64,000 bases of DNA from Alloalcanivorax dieselolei B5 (GCF_000300005.1 NC_018691.1:248001-312000), one strand, 5' to 3'. Shown: positions 18,142 to 27,478, counted from the first letter of the stretch. Notes: generated from the letters alone by a model not told the origin. Numbers and translations are program-made.

Positions 18142-19290
18142 TTACAATGCCGCTTTCAACGCCTCCGCCTTATCCGTCGCTTCCCAGCTGAAGCCTTCCC
18201 GGCCAAAGTGGCCGTAGCTGGCGGTGGGGCGGTAGATCGGACGGCGCAGGTCGAGCATTTCGATAATGCCGCGCGGACGCAGATCGAAGTGCTCGCGTAC
18301 CAGTTGCGCGATCTTGTCGTCGCTGATCTTGCCGGTGCCGAAAGTATTGATGGAGATGGAGGTGGGCTCGGCCACGCCGATGGCGTAGCTCACCTGAATC
18401 TCGCACTTGTCGGCCAGGCCGGCGGCGACGATGTTCTTGGCCACGTAGCGGCCGGCGTAGGCGGCGGAACGGTCCACTTTGGACGGATCCTTGCCGGAGA
18501 AGGCACCGCCCCCGTGGCGCGCCATGCCGCCGTAGGTGTCGACGATGATTTTGCGTCCGGTCAGACCGCAATCCCCCATCGGGCCGCCGATGACGAAGTT
18601 GCCGGTGGGGTTGATGTGATAGAGGGTGTCCTTGTGCAGCCAGTCGGCGGGCAGCACCGGCTTGACGATCTCTTCCAGCACCGCTTCGCGCAGATCACCG
18701 AGTTTGATGTCCGGTGCGTGCTGGGTGGACAGCACCACGGCTTCCACCGCCACTGGCAAACCGTTCTCGTAGCGCAGCGTGATCTGGCTTTTGGCGTCCG
18801 GGCGCAGCCACGGCAGGGTGCCGTTCTTGCGCAGTTGCGCCTGGCGCTCCACCAGACGGTGGGAGAAATAGATCGGTGCCGGCATCAGCGTGTCGGTTTC
18901 ATTGGTGGCGTAGCCGAACATCAGGCCCTGGTCACCGGCGCCGAGGTCTTTGTTGTCCGCCTCATCCACGCCCATGGCGATGTCCGCGGACTGTTTGCCG
19001 ATACCGTTGAGCACGGCGCAGCTGGCACCGTCGAAGCCCACATCGGAACTGTCGTAACCAATGTCCAGGATCACCTGGCGGACGATGTCTTCCAGCTCCA
19101 CATAGGTATTGGTGCGCACTTCCCCGGCGACCACCGCCATACCGGTTTTTACCAGCGTCTCCACGGCCACGCGGGCGTGGGGATCGTCGGCGATGATGGC
19201 GTCCAGAACCGCATCGGAAATCTGGTCGGCCATTTTGTCCGGGTGGCCTTCGGAGACCGACTCGGAGGTAAAGATGCTGTATTCACTCAT
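18142..19290 (-). CDS. metK: S-adenosylmethionine synthetase
   Basis: 382-residue enzyme making SAM from methionine and ATP. Canonical features: [20 protein letters not shown] at the N-terminus (methionine/ATP site), [16 protein letters not shown], the [20 protein letters not shown] loop, [18 protein letters not shown], the [20 protein letters not shown] segment and ETYGHFGRE-like [14 protein letters not shown] near the end. Second gene of the minus-strand cluster, 45 bp after the regulator, so probably controlled from the regulator's promoter. Confidence 0.97.
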   Translation of the reverse strand: MSEYSIFTSESVSEGHPDKMADQISDAVLDAIIADDPHARVAVETLVKTGMAVVAGEVRTNTYVELEDIVRQVILDIGYDSSDVGFDGASCAVLNGIGKQSADIAMGVDEADNKDLGAGDQGLMFGYATNETDTLMPAPIYFSHRLVERQAQLRKNGTLPWLRPDAKSQITLRYENGLPVAVEAVVLSTQHAPDIKLGDLREAVLEEIVKPVLPADWLHKDTLYHINPTGNFVIGGPMGDCGLTGRKIIVDTYGGMARHGGGAFSGKDPSKVDRSAAYAGRYVAKNIVAAGLADKCEIQVSYAIGVAEPTSISINTFGTGKISDDKIAQLVREHFDLRPRGIIEMLDLRRPIYRPTASYGHFGREGFSWEATDKAEALKAAL

Positions 19291-19335
19291 TACCGGTTTA
19301 CTCCCTCGATTGGGGTTTGACGTTCCACACGGACC

Positions 19336-20334
19336 TCAGAGTCTGTTGTCGATCTCTGCGCCACCGCGTTGAAAGCTGCGCACCTGTACCTGGAACCCGT
19401 TGCGCAGGGCCAGGAACAAACTGTCGCGCAAAACCAGGCCGGCACGACCAGCCCAACTCACCAGATCGGCTTCGTCGAAGCCGAGCCAGAAATCACCACA
19501 GGCCTCGACGGCCCACTTTTGGTTATGACGACACAAATCAGTGACCACCACCACCCCGCCCGGGGTTAATTGACGGGCGGCGGCCTCCAGCGCGGCGGCG
19601 GGGGAGGCCAGATGGTGCAGCACCATGTTCATCACCACCGCGTTCACCGGCGGTAGGGCCGCTCCCGCCTCCGGCCATTCGCCCAGTACCAGCCGCACAT
19701 TGTCCAGGCTCTGTTCCGCCACTTCCCGGCGGGCCCGCTCCAGCATGGCTTCGGCGTGATCCAGGGCCAGCACCTGCTCGAAACGCTGTGCCAGCGGCAC
19801 CAGGAAACGGCCGTCGCCGGGCCCGATCTCCAGCACCGTGTCGGTGCCGCCCGCAGCCCGATCCAATAACTCGCAGGCCTGCTCGGCGTACTGCTCGTGC
19901 TCGGCGATCAGGTCCTGATGGCGGGCCAGATCGTCCGCGTGACGCACGAAAAACGCCCGGCTCTGGGCCGCGCGCTGGGCCTGCACGCCTTTCAGGCGCT
20001 GCGCCGTCACCGTATCCAGCGGGGTCTGATCCAATTGCTCGAACAACGCCCCGTGCAGAGCGCTGGTCTGGGTATCCGCCGGCGGCAGACGGCGCCGATA
20101 GAAGATGGAATTCCCCTCCCGGCGCTTCTCCACCAGACCGGCCTGGGCCAGCACCTTGAGGTGATGACTCATGCCCGACTGCTTCATGGCCATGATTTCG
20201 CACAGCTCCAGCACGCCGAAGCTGTTCTGGCCGAGCACCTGCAAAACCTCCAGACGCAAACCGTCGCCGGCGGCCTTGAGAAAGACCGTCAGACCGTCGA
20301 GTCCGGATTGTGTGACTTCAGCGGGTGCTGTCAT
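19336..20334 (-). CDS. ArsR-type regulator fused to a SAM-dependent methyltransferase domain (SahR-like)
   Basis: 332 residues. The N-terminal winged HTH (about 8-95) has GDGLRLEVLQVLGQNSFGVL, EIMAMKQSGMSHHLKVLAQA and GLVEKRREGNSIFYRR; the C-terminal class I methyltransferase domain has VLEIGPGDGRFLVPLA and VVMNMVLHHLASP. This fusion, next to metK, ahcY and metF, matches the SahR regulators of proteobacteria, which sense S-adenosylhomocysteine and repress SAM-cycle genes. The ATG at 20334 gives the full HTH; an ATG at 20367 would add 11 residues. First gene of the operon, so probably autoregulated through the palindrome at 20366. The symbol sahR is plausible but unproven. Confidence 0.82.
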   Translation of the reverse strand: MTAPAEVTQSGLDGLTVFLKAAGDGLRLEVLQVLGQNSFGVLELCEIMAMKQSGMSHHLKVLAQAGLVEKRREGNSIFYRRRLPPADTQTSALHGALFEQLDQTPLDTVTAQRLKGVQAQRAAQSRAFFVRHADDLARHQDLIAEHEQYAEQACELLDRAAGGTDTVLEIGPGDGRFLVPLAQRFEQVLALDHAEAMLERARREVAEQSLDNVRLVLGEWPEAGAALPPVNAVVMNMVLHHLASPAAALEAAARQLTPGGVVVVTDLCRHNQKWAVEACGDFWLGFDEADLVSWAGRAGLVLRDSLFLALRNGFQVQVRSFQRGGAEIDNRL

Positions 20335-20365
20335 GGCGGCGAGTGTAGCGTATTGCCGCCAGTGC

Positions 20366-20381
20366 ATCAAAATAAATTGAT
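20366..20381. promoter_or_regulatory. Candidate SahR-type operator
   Basis: ATCAA-N6-TTGAT, a perfect 5-bp inverted repeat in an AT-rich patch (ATCAAAATAAATTGAT), lies 32-47 bp upstream of the regulator start on the minus strand. Position and symmetry suit a dimeric ArsR-type repressor controlling regulator-metK-ahcY-metF. It overlaps a TATATC -10-like hexamer. No second copy was seen in front of metK, ahcY or metF. Confidence 0.55.
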
Positions 20382-20775
20382 ATAGGTTGGACGCTAACAC
20401 GCAACACGCTTCACGCCGCCCTGCGGGCACACGCAAAATTCTGCTCTTCCGTAGCCGGACTGTAGTGAGGTGGGAGGCATTTCGGCACAAGCAAATATGG
20501 CGTGCAAGCGTGTTGCGTGCCGGCGTCCCGTTCCGGTGAGAACGTCCGCGAAGCCAGCCGTAGTCAAGTGTGAAGCGGATGTGGCCAATATGAACAAAAC
20601 GCCCAAAACGCAAAGAACGCCCATTATCGCCATTACATTTCACACCTTTTCGGTGGGGGGTAGCGTGCCGGTTGTAGAGAAACGCGTGTTTCTCCGTTCA
20701 AAGCCGGGTGGCGCCTCCGTCGCCCGGGTGGCCGGTGCGCTACGGCGCGCATAAACAAAAGAAAAGGAATGCTCG
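20382..20775. other. Intergenic region with family 2 repeats and a hairpin leader
   Basis: About 390 bp between the divergent regulator operon and the porin operon. It holds two inverted family 2 cores (cacgcaacacgcttcacg near 20398 and gcaagcgtgttgcgtgcc near 20504). GAGAAAC (20677-20683) and GTTTCTC (20688-20694) form a perfect 7-bp stem with a four-base loop in the probable porin leader. No convincing gene was found. The porin promoter must lie here but was not identified with confidence. Confidence 0.6.
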
Positions 20776-22035
20776 ATGATGCGAAGCTCCATGACCGTGG
20801 TGCTGGTGTTTGTTGGCCTCTGGCTGACCGCCGGAGCCCGTGCCGACGATGAACTGTCCCGCCTCAAGCAGCAGATCGAGGAACTGAATCAAAAGGTCGA
20901 TGCGCTCAATCAGCGCGAAACCGCGCCCGCGCCCTGGGACGGCCTTGAAATCGGCGGCGCCCTGCAACTCGACTACAACCATTTCGACGGCGCCTACAAC
21001 GCAACCCATGAGGGGCGTACCGGCTCTGATTTGTTCCCTCGTCGGGTGCGCGCCTATATCGGCTCCGAACACGGTGACTGGGATTACAAACTGCTGATGG
21101 ACTTTTCCGACGACGCCGAGATCGTCATGGCGCGTCTGCGCTACAGCGGTTTCGAGCGTGGCCCGGTGGTCCAACTGGGGAAACTGCGCGAGGACATTTC
21201 GCTGGAAGCGTTGTCCAGCAGCGCCCACCTGGTGATGATCGAGCGGTCCAGTCTGGCCAACACCGTTTCGCCCTATTTTCGCTGGGGCGCGTCGGCGTAT
21301 CAGTTTTTCCCTTCCAGCGGCCTGCGCTATGCCTTCGGCGTGTATAAGAATGACGCCTTCGGTGACAGCGGTAAGGACGACAGCGAACGCCTCAACTACG
21401 CCACCAGTGGCCGGCTCACCTGGGCCCCCAAGCGTGAGCAGGGCGAGGTGTTGCATCTGGGCCTCTGGGCCTCCTACCGGGATATGTCCGGCGATGAATT
21501 GAGCGCGTCCTGGGCCCGTGGCGAGGTTCGCGAGACGCCCGTCAGACTGGTGGATTACGCCGCCGGTGGCGCGCCAGTGGCGGTGGACCACCTGACCCAG
21601 CAGGGGCTGGAACTGGCGGCCCAATGGCACAGTCTGCTGTTTCAGGCGGAGTACGCTCGCCGTGAACTGAGCACCGAGGATAGTGCTTCCGACCTGGACG
21701 GCCGCGATTTCGACGGCTATTCCGCCTCCCTCAGTTACTTCCTGACGGGGGAAGCCCGCACTTATAAGGCCAGCCAGGGTGTGTTCCGGCAGCCGGACGG
21801 TGTGCGCAATGCCTGGGAAGTGGCGGCGCGCACCTCGCGGGTGGACGCCAGCAGCGCCAACCAGGGCACCGACGTCACCAGCCACACCCTGGGCCTGTCC
21901 TACTACTACGACACCAATCTGAAATTCATGCTCAACCTGATCCGCTCCCGGGTCAGCGGTCCCGGCGCGCCCGCGCTGGTGGGTAATGAGCGTGATGCCA
22001 ATGCCGTGGTGTTGCGGACGCAATACCAATTCTAG
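20776..22035 (+). CDS. OprO/OprP-family outer-membrane porin
   Basis: 419 residues. The signal peptide ends GARA; next comes a short coiled-coil (SRLKQQIEELNQKVDALNQR, about residues 30-50) of the type that trimerises OprP-like porins. The beta-barrel follows: GLEIGGALQLDYNHFDGAY, FPRRVRAYIGSEHGDWDYKL, QLGKLREDISLEAL, ending in the aromatic VVLRTQYQF expected for BAM recognition. A ribosome site AAGGAA precedes ATGATG. It heads the tctCBA-two-component operon, so it probably admits tri- or dicarboxylates. The OprP relatives are phosphate porins, but the neighbours here argue for carboxylates. Confidence 0.85.
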   Translation: MMRSSMTVVLVFVGLWLTAGARADDELSRLKQQIEELNQKVDALNQRETAPAPWDGLEIGGALQLDYNHFDGAYNATHEGRTGSDLFPRRVRAYIGSEHGDWDYKLLMDFSDDAEIVMARLRYSGFERGPVVQLGKLREDISLEALSSSAHLVMIERSSLANTVSPYFRWGASAYQFFPSSGLRYAFGVYKNDAFGDSGKDDSERLNYATSGRLTWAPKREQGEVLHLGLWASYRDMSGDELSASWARGEVRETPVRLVDYAAGGAPVAVDHLTQQGLELAAQWHSLLFQAEYARRELSTEDSASDLDGRDFDGYSASLSYFLTGEARTYKASQGVFRQPDGVRNAWEVAARTSRVDASSANQGTDVTSHTLGLSYYYDTNLKFMLNLIRSRVSGPGAPALVGNERDANAVVLRTQYQF

Positions 22036-22044
22036 GAGCTTGCC

Positions 22045-23022
22045 ATGAGTTTGCCTGCTCGCGCCGGCTGCCGGCGTCTGTGTCGCGGTCTGCTGGTCCT
22101 GCTGATGGTGCTCGGGGCCGCGACGGTCCGGGCGGATCTCCATTTCCTGGTGCCCGGCGGTCCCGGCGGCGGCTGGGATACCACCGCCCGGGCCGCCGGC
22201 GAGGCGTTGATCAAGTCCGGCCTGGAGAGCAATGCCTCGTTCCAGAACATGTCCGGTGGCGGGGGCGGCCGCGCTATTGCCTACATGATCAAGATGGGCA
22301 CCAAGCAGGGCGACATGGTGATGATCAATTCCACCCCCATCGTTTTGCGAGCGCTGTCCGGGCAGATTCCCAACAGCTTTCGCGATCTCAAGCCGGTGGC
22401 CAATCTGATCGCCGACTACGGTGCCTTCGTGGTGACCGCCAACTCGCCTTATCAGAGTTGGAAGGAAGTGATGGAGGCTTACCGCCGCGATCCCCGCCTG
22501 GTCAAAGTGGCCGGCGGTTCCGCCCGCGGCAGCATGGATCACCTGGTGGCGGCGCAGGCGTTCCAGGCCTCCGGTGGTGACGGCCGCAAGCTGGCATACA
22601 TTCCTTATGATGCGGGTGGCCAGGCCAAAGCCGGGTTGTTGTCCGGAGAAGTACAACTGCTGTCCACCGGTTTCAGTGAAGCGCTGGAGCTGATGCGCTC
22701 CAGTGATGCCCGTATTCTCGCCATCACCGCGCCGGAGACCATTGCCGACTACCCGGAGATTCCGACCCTGAAATCGCTGGGTTATCCGATGAGTTTCGTC
22801 AACTGGCGGGGTCTGTTCGCCGCCCCGGATACCCCGGACGAAAAAGTGGCGGCGTACTCCGAAGTATTCCGCAAACTGCTCGAGACCCCTGAGTGGGAAG
22901 CGGTACGCAAGCGCAACGGCTGGCTCAACAACTACGAGACGCCGGAGCGATTCCTCGAATCCCTGGAGCAGCAGGAAGAACAGATGGCGCGAGTGATGCG
23001 TGATCTGGGCTTCATTCGCTGA
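22045..23022 (+). CDS. tctC: Tripartite tricarboxylate transporter substrate-binding protein
   Basis: 325-residue periplasmic binding protein of the TctC/Bug family. The signal peptide ends TVRA; the mature chain begins DLHFLVPGGPGGGWDTTARA, the family P-G-G-x-x-D loop that grips carboxylate groups, with MSGGGGGRAIAYM, SPYQSWKEVMEAYRRDP and the late PDEKVAAYSEVFRKLLETPEW helix. Ribosome site TAGGAG at 22034-22039. It delivers a tricarboxylate-type ligand to TctAB; the exact ligand (citrate, tricarballylate, cis-aconitate or other) is undetermined. Confidence 0.9.
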   Translation: MSLPARAGCRRLCRGLLVLLMVLGAATVRADLHFLVPGGPGGGWDTTARAAGEALIKSGLESNASFQNMSGGGGGRAIAYMIKMGTKQGDMVMINSTPIVLRALSGQIPNSFRDLKPVANLIADYGAFVVTANSPYQSWKEVMEAYRRDPRLVKVAGGSARGSMDHLVAAQAFQASGGDGRKLAYIPYDAGGQAKAGLLSGEVQLLSTGFSEALELMRSSDARILAITAPETIADYPEIPTLKSLGYPMSFVNWRGLFAAPDTPDEKVAAYSEVFRKLLETPEWEAVRKRNGWLNNYETPERFLESLEQQEEQMARVMRDLGFIR

Positions 23023-23032
23023 AGGAGGGGCT

Positions 23033-23497
23033 ATGTCCGTCAGCAAAGACCGTATCGGTGCCTTTCTGTTTCTGGTGTTCTCCTGTGCCTATGGCATTTA
23101 CGCCTGGCAAATTCCGTTGCTGCCCACCGAACTGGGCATTTCGGTCAGCGCGTCGACCTTGCCGAAAATCTATGCCGTGGTCGGTGTCGTAGTAAGCCTG
23201 CTGGCGCTGGCCGGATCCTTCCTGCAACAAGCGACACGGCCGCAAGGCAGCTCCGGTGCGCTGGCGCTGGGGCGCACGGCGCTGCTGCTGGTGTTGATGG
23301 TGCTCTACGCCCTGATGCTGGATCCGTTCGGCTTCCTGCTGGCCACCGAAGTGTTCCTGCTGGCCGGCTATCTGCTGATGGGCGAATACCGTCCGAAGGT
23401 GCTGTTCTGGGCCTCGGTGCCGGTGGTGGTGGTGTTCTGGTTGATCATGACCCGCGTGCTGGGGATTTACCTGGCGCCGGGCACGCTGTGGAGCTGA
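23033..23497 (+). CDS. tctB: Tripartite tricarboxylate transporter small membrane subunit
   Basis: 154 residues with four predicted membrane helices: about 8-25, 42-60, 78-100 and 110-150 (the last split). This is the TctB fold. DRIGAFLFLVFSCAYGIYAW opens the protein and LLLVLMVLYALMLDPFGFLL and the GYLLMGEYRPK loop are typical. The ATG at 23033 follows GGAGGGG; an upstream ATG at 23000 lies inside tctC and is rejected. Sits between tctC and tctA in the canonical order. Confidence 0.88.
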   Translation: MSVSKDRIGAFLFLVFSCAYGIYAWQIPLLPTELGISVSASTLPKIYAVVGVVVSLLALAGSFLQQATRPQGSSGALALGRTALLLVLMVLYALMLDPFGFLLATEVFLLAGYLLMGEYRPKVLFWASVPVVVVFWLIMTRVLGIYLAPGTLWS

Positions 23498-23501
23498 GAC
23501 C

Positions 23502-25031
23502 ATGATAGAAGGCATGTTGACCGGTTTGTCCGCGGCGTTGAGCTGGCAGGGCATCCTCTACGTAATGATGGGGTGCCTGGTGGGCACTTTCATTGGCATG
23601 TTGCCGGGACTGGGGCCGATCACCGCCATCGCCCTGATGATTCCGGTGACCTACAGCATCGACCCTTCCTACGGCATGATCCTCATGGCCGGGGTGTATT
23701 ACGGTGCGATTTTTGGCGGCTCCACCTCGTCGATTCTGATCAATGCGCCGGGGGTGGCCGGTACCGTGGCGACCTCCTTCGACGGCTATCCTTTGGCGCG
23801 CAAGGGGCAGGCCGGCAAGGCGTTGGCGTTGGCCGCCTACGCCTCGTTCTCCGGCGGTACCCTGGCGGCGGTATTCCTGATGGTGGCGGCGCCGCTGCTG
23901 GCCAAGGTGTCGTTGAGTTTCTGGTCGGCGGATTATTTCGCGCTGATGGTCATGGGGCTCACCGCCATCGCCGCGTTCTCCAATCGGGGCCAGTTCCTCA
24001 AGGCGGTGATGATGACCCTGCTTGGTATCATGCTCGCCACGGTTGGCATTGACCCCTCCTCCGGCGCCGAGCGGTTCACCTTCGGCTCCAGCGATCTGCT
24101 CGATGGCATCAGCTTCCTGCTGGTGGCGATGTCGATCTTTGCCTTGTCCGAAGCGCTCTCCGGCGTACTGCGCCCGGATCAAAAAAAGGACGTGGCGGCG
24201 CCGTCCTCGAAGATGGGTGATCTGCGCTTGAGCCGGGAAGAAATCAAGGACGTGGCGCCGGTGATCGGCCGTTCCTCCATTCTTGGTTTTCTGATTGGCA
24301 TTTTGCCCGGCGCCGGCGCCACCATTGCCAGCTTCCTGGCCTACGCCACCGAGCGGAATCTGGCCCGGGGCGAGAAGAAGAAACAGTTTGGCCAGGGTTC
24401 CCTGCGCGGCTTGGCGGCGCCGGAAACCGCCAACAACGCCGCCTGTACCGGCTCCTTCGTGCCGCTGCTGACCCTGGGTATTCCCGGTTCCGGCACCACC
24501 GCGGTGATGCTTGGCGCTTTGATTGCCTACGGACTGCAACCCGGTCCGTTGTTGATGCACGATAACCCGGACGTGTTCTGGGCGGTGATCATGTCCATGT
24601 ACGTGGGCAACGTGGTGCTGCTGTTCCTCAATCTGCCGATGATCCCGTACATCGCCAAAACACTGGCGCTGCCGAAGCCGTTGCTGACCGTGCTGATTCT
24701 GTTCTTCAGCCTGATCGGTGTGTATCTGGTGTCGTTCAATACCTTCGACCTGTATCTGATGGTGGGCTTCGCGGTGTTGTCGCTGATATTGCGGCAGTTG
24801 AATTTCCCCATGGCACCGTTGATTCTGGGCTTTATTCTCGGCGGCATGCTGGAGAGTAATTTCCGCCGGGCGATGATGATCGCCGACGGTTCCATCGCGT
24901 TCCTGTGGGAGCGGCCGTTGACCCTGTGCATCACACTGGTGTCCCTGGCGCTGCTGCTGGTGCCGCTGATGGACTTCCTGCGCGGACTGAAACGGCCGGC
25001 GCCGGAAGCGGAGCTGTCCGACAACCTGTAA
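23502..25031 (+). CDS. tctA: Tripartite tricarboxylate transporter large permease subunit
   Basis: 509-residue, roughly 12-helix permease of the TctA family, driven by the proton or sodium gradient. Hallmarks: GTFIGMLPGLGPITAIALMIP, YYGAIFGGSTSSILINAPG, SFDGYPLARKGQAGKALALA, GILPGAGATIASFLAYATE and PETANNAACTGSFVPLLTLG. It starts four bases after the tctB stop. With TctC, TctB and the porin upstream it forms a complete outer-to-inner membrane route. Confidence 0.93.
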   Translation: MIEGMLTGLSAALSWQGILYVMMGCLVGTFIGMLPGLGPITAIALMIPVTYSIDPSYGMILMAGVYYGAIFGGSTSSILINAPGVAGTVATSFDGYPLARKGQAGKALALAAYASFSGGTLAAVFLMVAAPLLAKVSLSFWSADYFALMVMGLTAIAAFSNRGQFLKAVMMTLLGIMLATVGIDPSSGAERFTFGSSDLLDGISFLLVAMSIFALSEALSGVLRPDQKKDVAAPSSKMGDLRLSREEIKDVAPVIGRSSILGFLIGILPGAGATIASFLAYATERNLARGEKKKQFGQGSLRGLAAPETANNAACTGSFVPLLTLGIPGSGTTAVMLGALIAYGLQPGPLLMHDNPDVFWAVIMSMYVGNVVLLFLNLPMIPYIAKTLALPKPLLTVLILFFSLIGVYLVSFNTFDLYLMVGFAVLSLILRQLNFPMAPLILGFILGGMLESNFRRAMMIADGSIAFLWERPLTLCITLVSLALLLVPLMDFLRGLKRPAPEAELSDNL

Positions 25032-25054
25032 ACCCTTACTGGCCGGGAGGAACC

Positions 25055-26677
25055 ATGCGTCGCAGGCGTATTCAACGGTTGGAAACCCGGCTGGTCCTGT
25101 GGGTGCTGGCGTTCAGTCTGCTGCAGGTGGTGCTGTTCGCCGCTCTGGGGCAGTACCTGCTGGAGCGGGGCGTGCGGGAGGAGGCCGGCCGCAAGGCGCT
25201 GGATATGGCGCAAGTGGTGGCGGAATTGCCGCAGGTGCGCCAGGCACTGGCGGCCGGTGTCGGTTCCCCGGCCGGTGACGCGCTGGCGCCGTTCATCAGC
25301 CATCTCTGGCGGCAGACCGACGCGGATTTTATCGTGGTGGGCGATACCCGGCTGCGGCGGCTGGCGCACCCGCAGCCCGACCGCCTGGGCAAGACCATGC
25401 AGGGCGGTGACAGTCAGGAAGTGCTGACCGGGAACGCCATTATTTCCGAAGCTCAGGGCTCCCTGGGTTTTTCCGTACGCGGCAAGGCCCCGGTGCTGGA
25501 CGCCGGCGGTAATGTCATCGGTCTGGTGTCGGTGGGCTTTCTCAACCGTTCGGTGGAGTCCATCGTCGCCGGCCGCTATCTGCAGTGGCTGCCGGTGGTG
25601 CTGGCGGTGTTCCTGGTCGGGATTTTGTCTTCGCTCTGGATCGCCCGTCGTGTGCGCGCCGCTTTGTTCGGCTGGCAGCCCCATGAAATCGCCCGGGTAT
25701 TCGCCGAGCAGAGCGCCATGCTGGATACGGTGCGCTCGGGCATTGTTGCTCTGGATCTGGACGGCTGGGTGCAGCGCAGCAATCGCCGGGCGCGGGAATT
25801 GCTGGGGGTGACCACGTCGCAGGAAAGCGCATTGCACTTGCGGGATCTGTTTCCCGATCAGGCCGGTTTTCTGTTGCGGGATGTGGAGCAGGTGCTGGAT
25901 GGCGTGGAGCTGTACGCCGCTGGCCAGGAGTTGGTGCTGTTTCGGCGGCCGTTGCGGGTGGGTGGCACGGTGCGTGGCGTGTTTCTGAGTTTTCGTCCTC
26001 AGGACGAGGTGGCCCACGTCAGCCGGCAACTGGCCCAGGTGGAAGCGTTCGCCGAACTGCTGCGGGTGCAGACCCATGACTATTCCAACAAGCTCAATAC
26101 CCTGGGCGCGTTGATCCAGATGGGCGCCTACGACAAGGCGGTGGAGTTGATCGGTCTGGAAAGTCAGGGGCATCAGGCCATGGTCAACCGGCTGCTGGAC
26201 AGCACCGGGGAGCCGCTGCTGGCGGGATTGCTGCTGGGTAAATACCACAAGGCCAAGGAACAGGGCGTTGCCTTCGAGGTGGCGGAAGAGAGCGTGCTCG
26301 ACGCGGCGGCCCCCAAGGCCCTGCTGGAGCGGCTGGTGTCGATTCTGGGCAACCTGATCGACAACGCCATCGAGGCGGCGCGCGTCGGGTCACGCCAGCC
26401 GGCGCGGGTTCGGGTGACGTTCGACGATCTTGGTGACCATCTGATCTTCGATGTGGAAGACAGTGGAGAAGGGTTGCACCGAGAGCGGCTGGAGGCGCTG
26501 TTCCGGCCGGACTATTCTTCCAAGAGCGGGCGTCAACACGGTGTCGGCTTGTATCTGGTGAAGACCTACGTGAGTGCCCTGCAGGGTACCCTGGAAGTGG
26601 CCCAGGCCGATCTTGGCGGCGCCCGGTTCACGGTGTATCTGCCCCGCCGGCCAACGGACGAGGACAACCGGTCATGA
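25055..26677 (+). CDS. CitA/DcuS-type sensor histidine kinase
   Basis: 540-residue membrane kinase. Helix 1 spans about residues 14-34, an extracytoplasmic sCACHE ligand domain 35-180 (SHLWRQTDADFIVV, GFSVRGKAPVLDAGGNVIG), helix 2 about 185-207 and a cytoplasmic PAS domain 225-310. The phosphoacceptor is His341 in RVQTHDYSNKLNTLGALIQ, characteristic of the CitA/DcuS family. The ATPase boxes NLIDNAIEAA, DSGEGL and GVGLYLVKTYV follow. The ATG at 25055 follows GGGAGGA. It probably senses the carboxylate carried by TctABC. Carboxylate operons of this kind often use OmpR-type TctD/TctE instead. Confidence 0.88.
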   Translation: MRRRRIQRLETRLVLWVLAFSLLQVVLFAALGQYLLERGVREEAGRKALDMAQVVAELPQVRQALAAGVGSPAGDALAPFISHLWRQTDADFIVVGDTRLRRLAHPQPDRLGKTMQGGDSQEVLTGNAIISEAQGSLGFSVRGKAPVLDAGGNVIGLVSVGFLNRSVESIVAGRYLQWLPVVLAVFLVGILSSLWIARRVRAALFGWQPHEIARVFAEQSAMLDTVRSGIVALDLDGWVQRSNRRARELLGVTTSQESALHLRDLFPDQAGFLLRDVEQVLDGVELYAAGQELVLFRRPLRVGGTVRGVFLSFRPQDEVAHVSRQLAQVEAFAELLRVQTHDYSNKLNTLGALIQMGAYDKAVELIGLESQGHQAMVNRLLDSTGEPLLAGLLLGKYHKAKEQGVAFEVAEESVLDAAAPKALLERLVSILGNLIDNAIEAARVGSRQPARVRVTFDDLGDHLIFDVEDSGEGLHRERLEALFRPDYSSKSGRQHGVGLYLVKTYVSALQGTLEVAQADLGGARFTVYLPRRPTDEDNRS

Positions 26678-27387
26678 CCTATTCAGTGGTGATCGTCGAG
26701 GATGAAAGCGAGGTGGCCCGTTTGCTGGCGGAATACCTGCAACGGGACGATCAGTTCCGGGTCACCGCGGTGGTCGGCGATCTGGCCGGCGGGCGCGCCT
26801 TGCTGGAGCGTTATCAGCCCGATCTGCTGCTGCTCGACGTCTATCTGCCCGATGGCAGCGGCCTGGACCTGCTGGCGGAGTTGCGCGCCGCCGGCCACGG
26901 CTGTGAAGTAATGATGGTGACCGCCGCTTCCGAAGTGGCCTCCCTGGAACGGGCCTTGCAGCTGGGGGCTTTTGACTTCCTGGTGAAACCGGTGCTGCTG
27001 CAGCGGCTGGACCGGGCCTTGAACACCTTCATGCAACGCCAGCGGCGCTTGCGCCAGTCGCCGGCGGTCACTCAGTCCATGGCCGATGCACTGTTTTCCC
27101 GAGACGCGGAGGGCGAACCGGCGGCCCCGGCGAAGGGCGGGCAGGCGCGCCTGCCCAAGGGGATCGATGCGCTTACCTTGTCCCGGGTGCGGGCGGTGCT
27201 GGCCAAGGTTCCCCGGGACTTCCTCAATGCCCAGGAGGTGGGCAAACGTGCCGGCGTCAGCCGTTCCACCGCCCGCCGTTACCTGGAATACCTGCTTCAG
27301 CGCCACGAACTGGAAGCCGATCAGACCTATGGCAGCATCGGTCGCCCGGAGCGCCGTTACCGGCCTCTGTCCCGTCAGGATGGATAG
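26674..27387 (+). CDS. CitB/DcuR-type response regulator
   Basis: 237 residues overlapping the kinase stop by 4 bp. The receiver domain (1-120) has VIVEDESEVARLL, phosphoacceptor Asp55 in LLLLDVYLPDGSG, and the VKPVLLQRLDRAL lysine. The output domain is the DcuR/CitB-type winged HTH with GVSRSTARRYLEYLLQRHEL and QTYGSIGRPERRYR at the end. Likely target is the porin-tctCBA operon, in whose transcript it sits, which would make a positive feedback loop. Confidence 0.88.
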   Translation: MTYSVVIVEDESEVARLLAEYLQRDDQFRVTAVVGDLAGGRALLERYQPDLLLLDVYLPDGSGLDLLAELRAAGHGCEVMMVTAASEVASLERALQLGAFDFLVKPVLLQRLDRALNTFMQRQRRLRQSPAVTQSMADALFSRDAEGEPAAPAKGGQARLPKGIDALTLSRVRAVLAKVPRDFLNAQEVGKRAGVSRSTARRYLEYLLQRHELEADQTYGSIGRPERRYRPLSRQDG

Positions 27388-27410
27388 TCGTCCCATCGCC
27401 ACAGGCTTCG

Positions 27411-27477
27411 CTGCTAAAGCAGCTTCCCACAAAGGGGTTATGAAACCGCGGTGGGAAGCTGGCTTGCCAGCGAATAG
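27411..27477. repeat. REP-like palindrome, family 1 variant
   Basis: AGCTTCCCAC (27421-27430) and GTGGGAAGCT (27451-27460) are perfect complements. The variant core gtgggaagctggcttgcc followed by agcgaat replaces the ctgtaggagc form. It sits between the converging response regulator and NHL lipoprotein genes. Confidence 0.75.
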
Positions 27478-27478
27478 C

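Noticed and set aside
20740-23046. A 768-codon open frame on the minus strand opposite the porin and tctC
   Set aside because: It mirrors genuine genes with signal peptides and family motifs; its translation is rich in His, Gln, Gly and Arg, as expected for antisense frames in GC-rich DNA.
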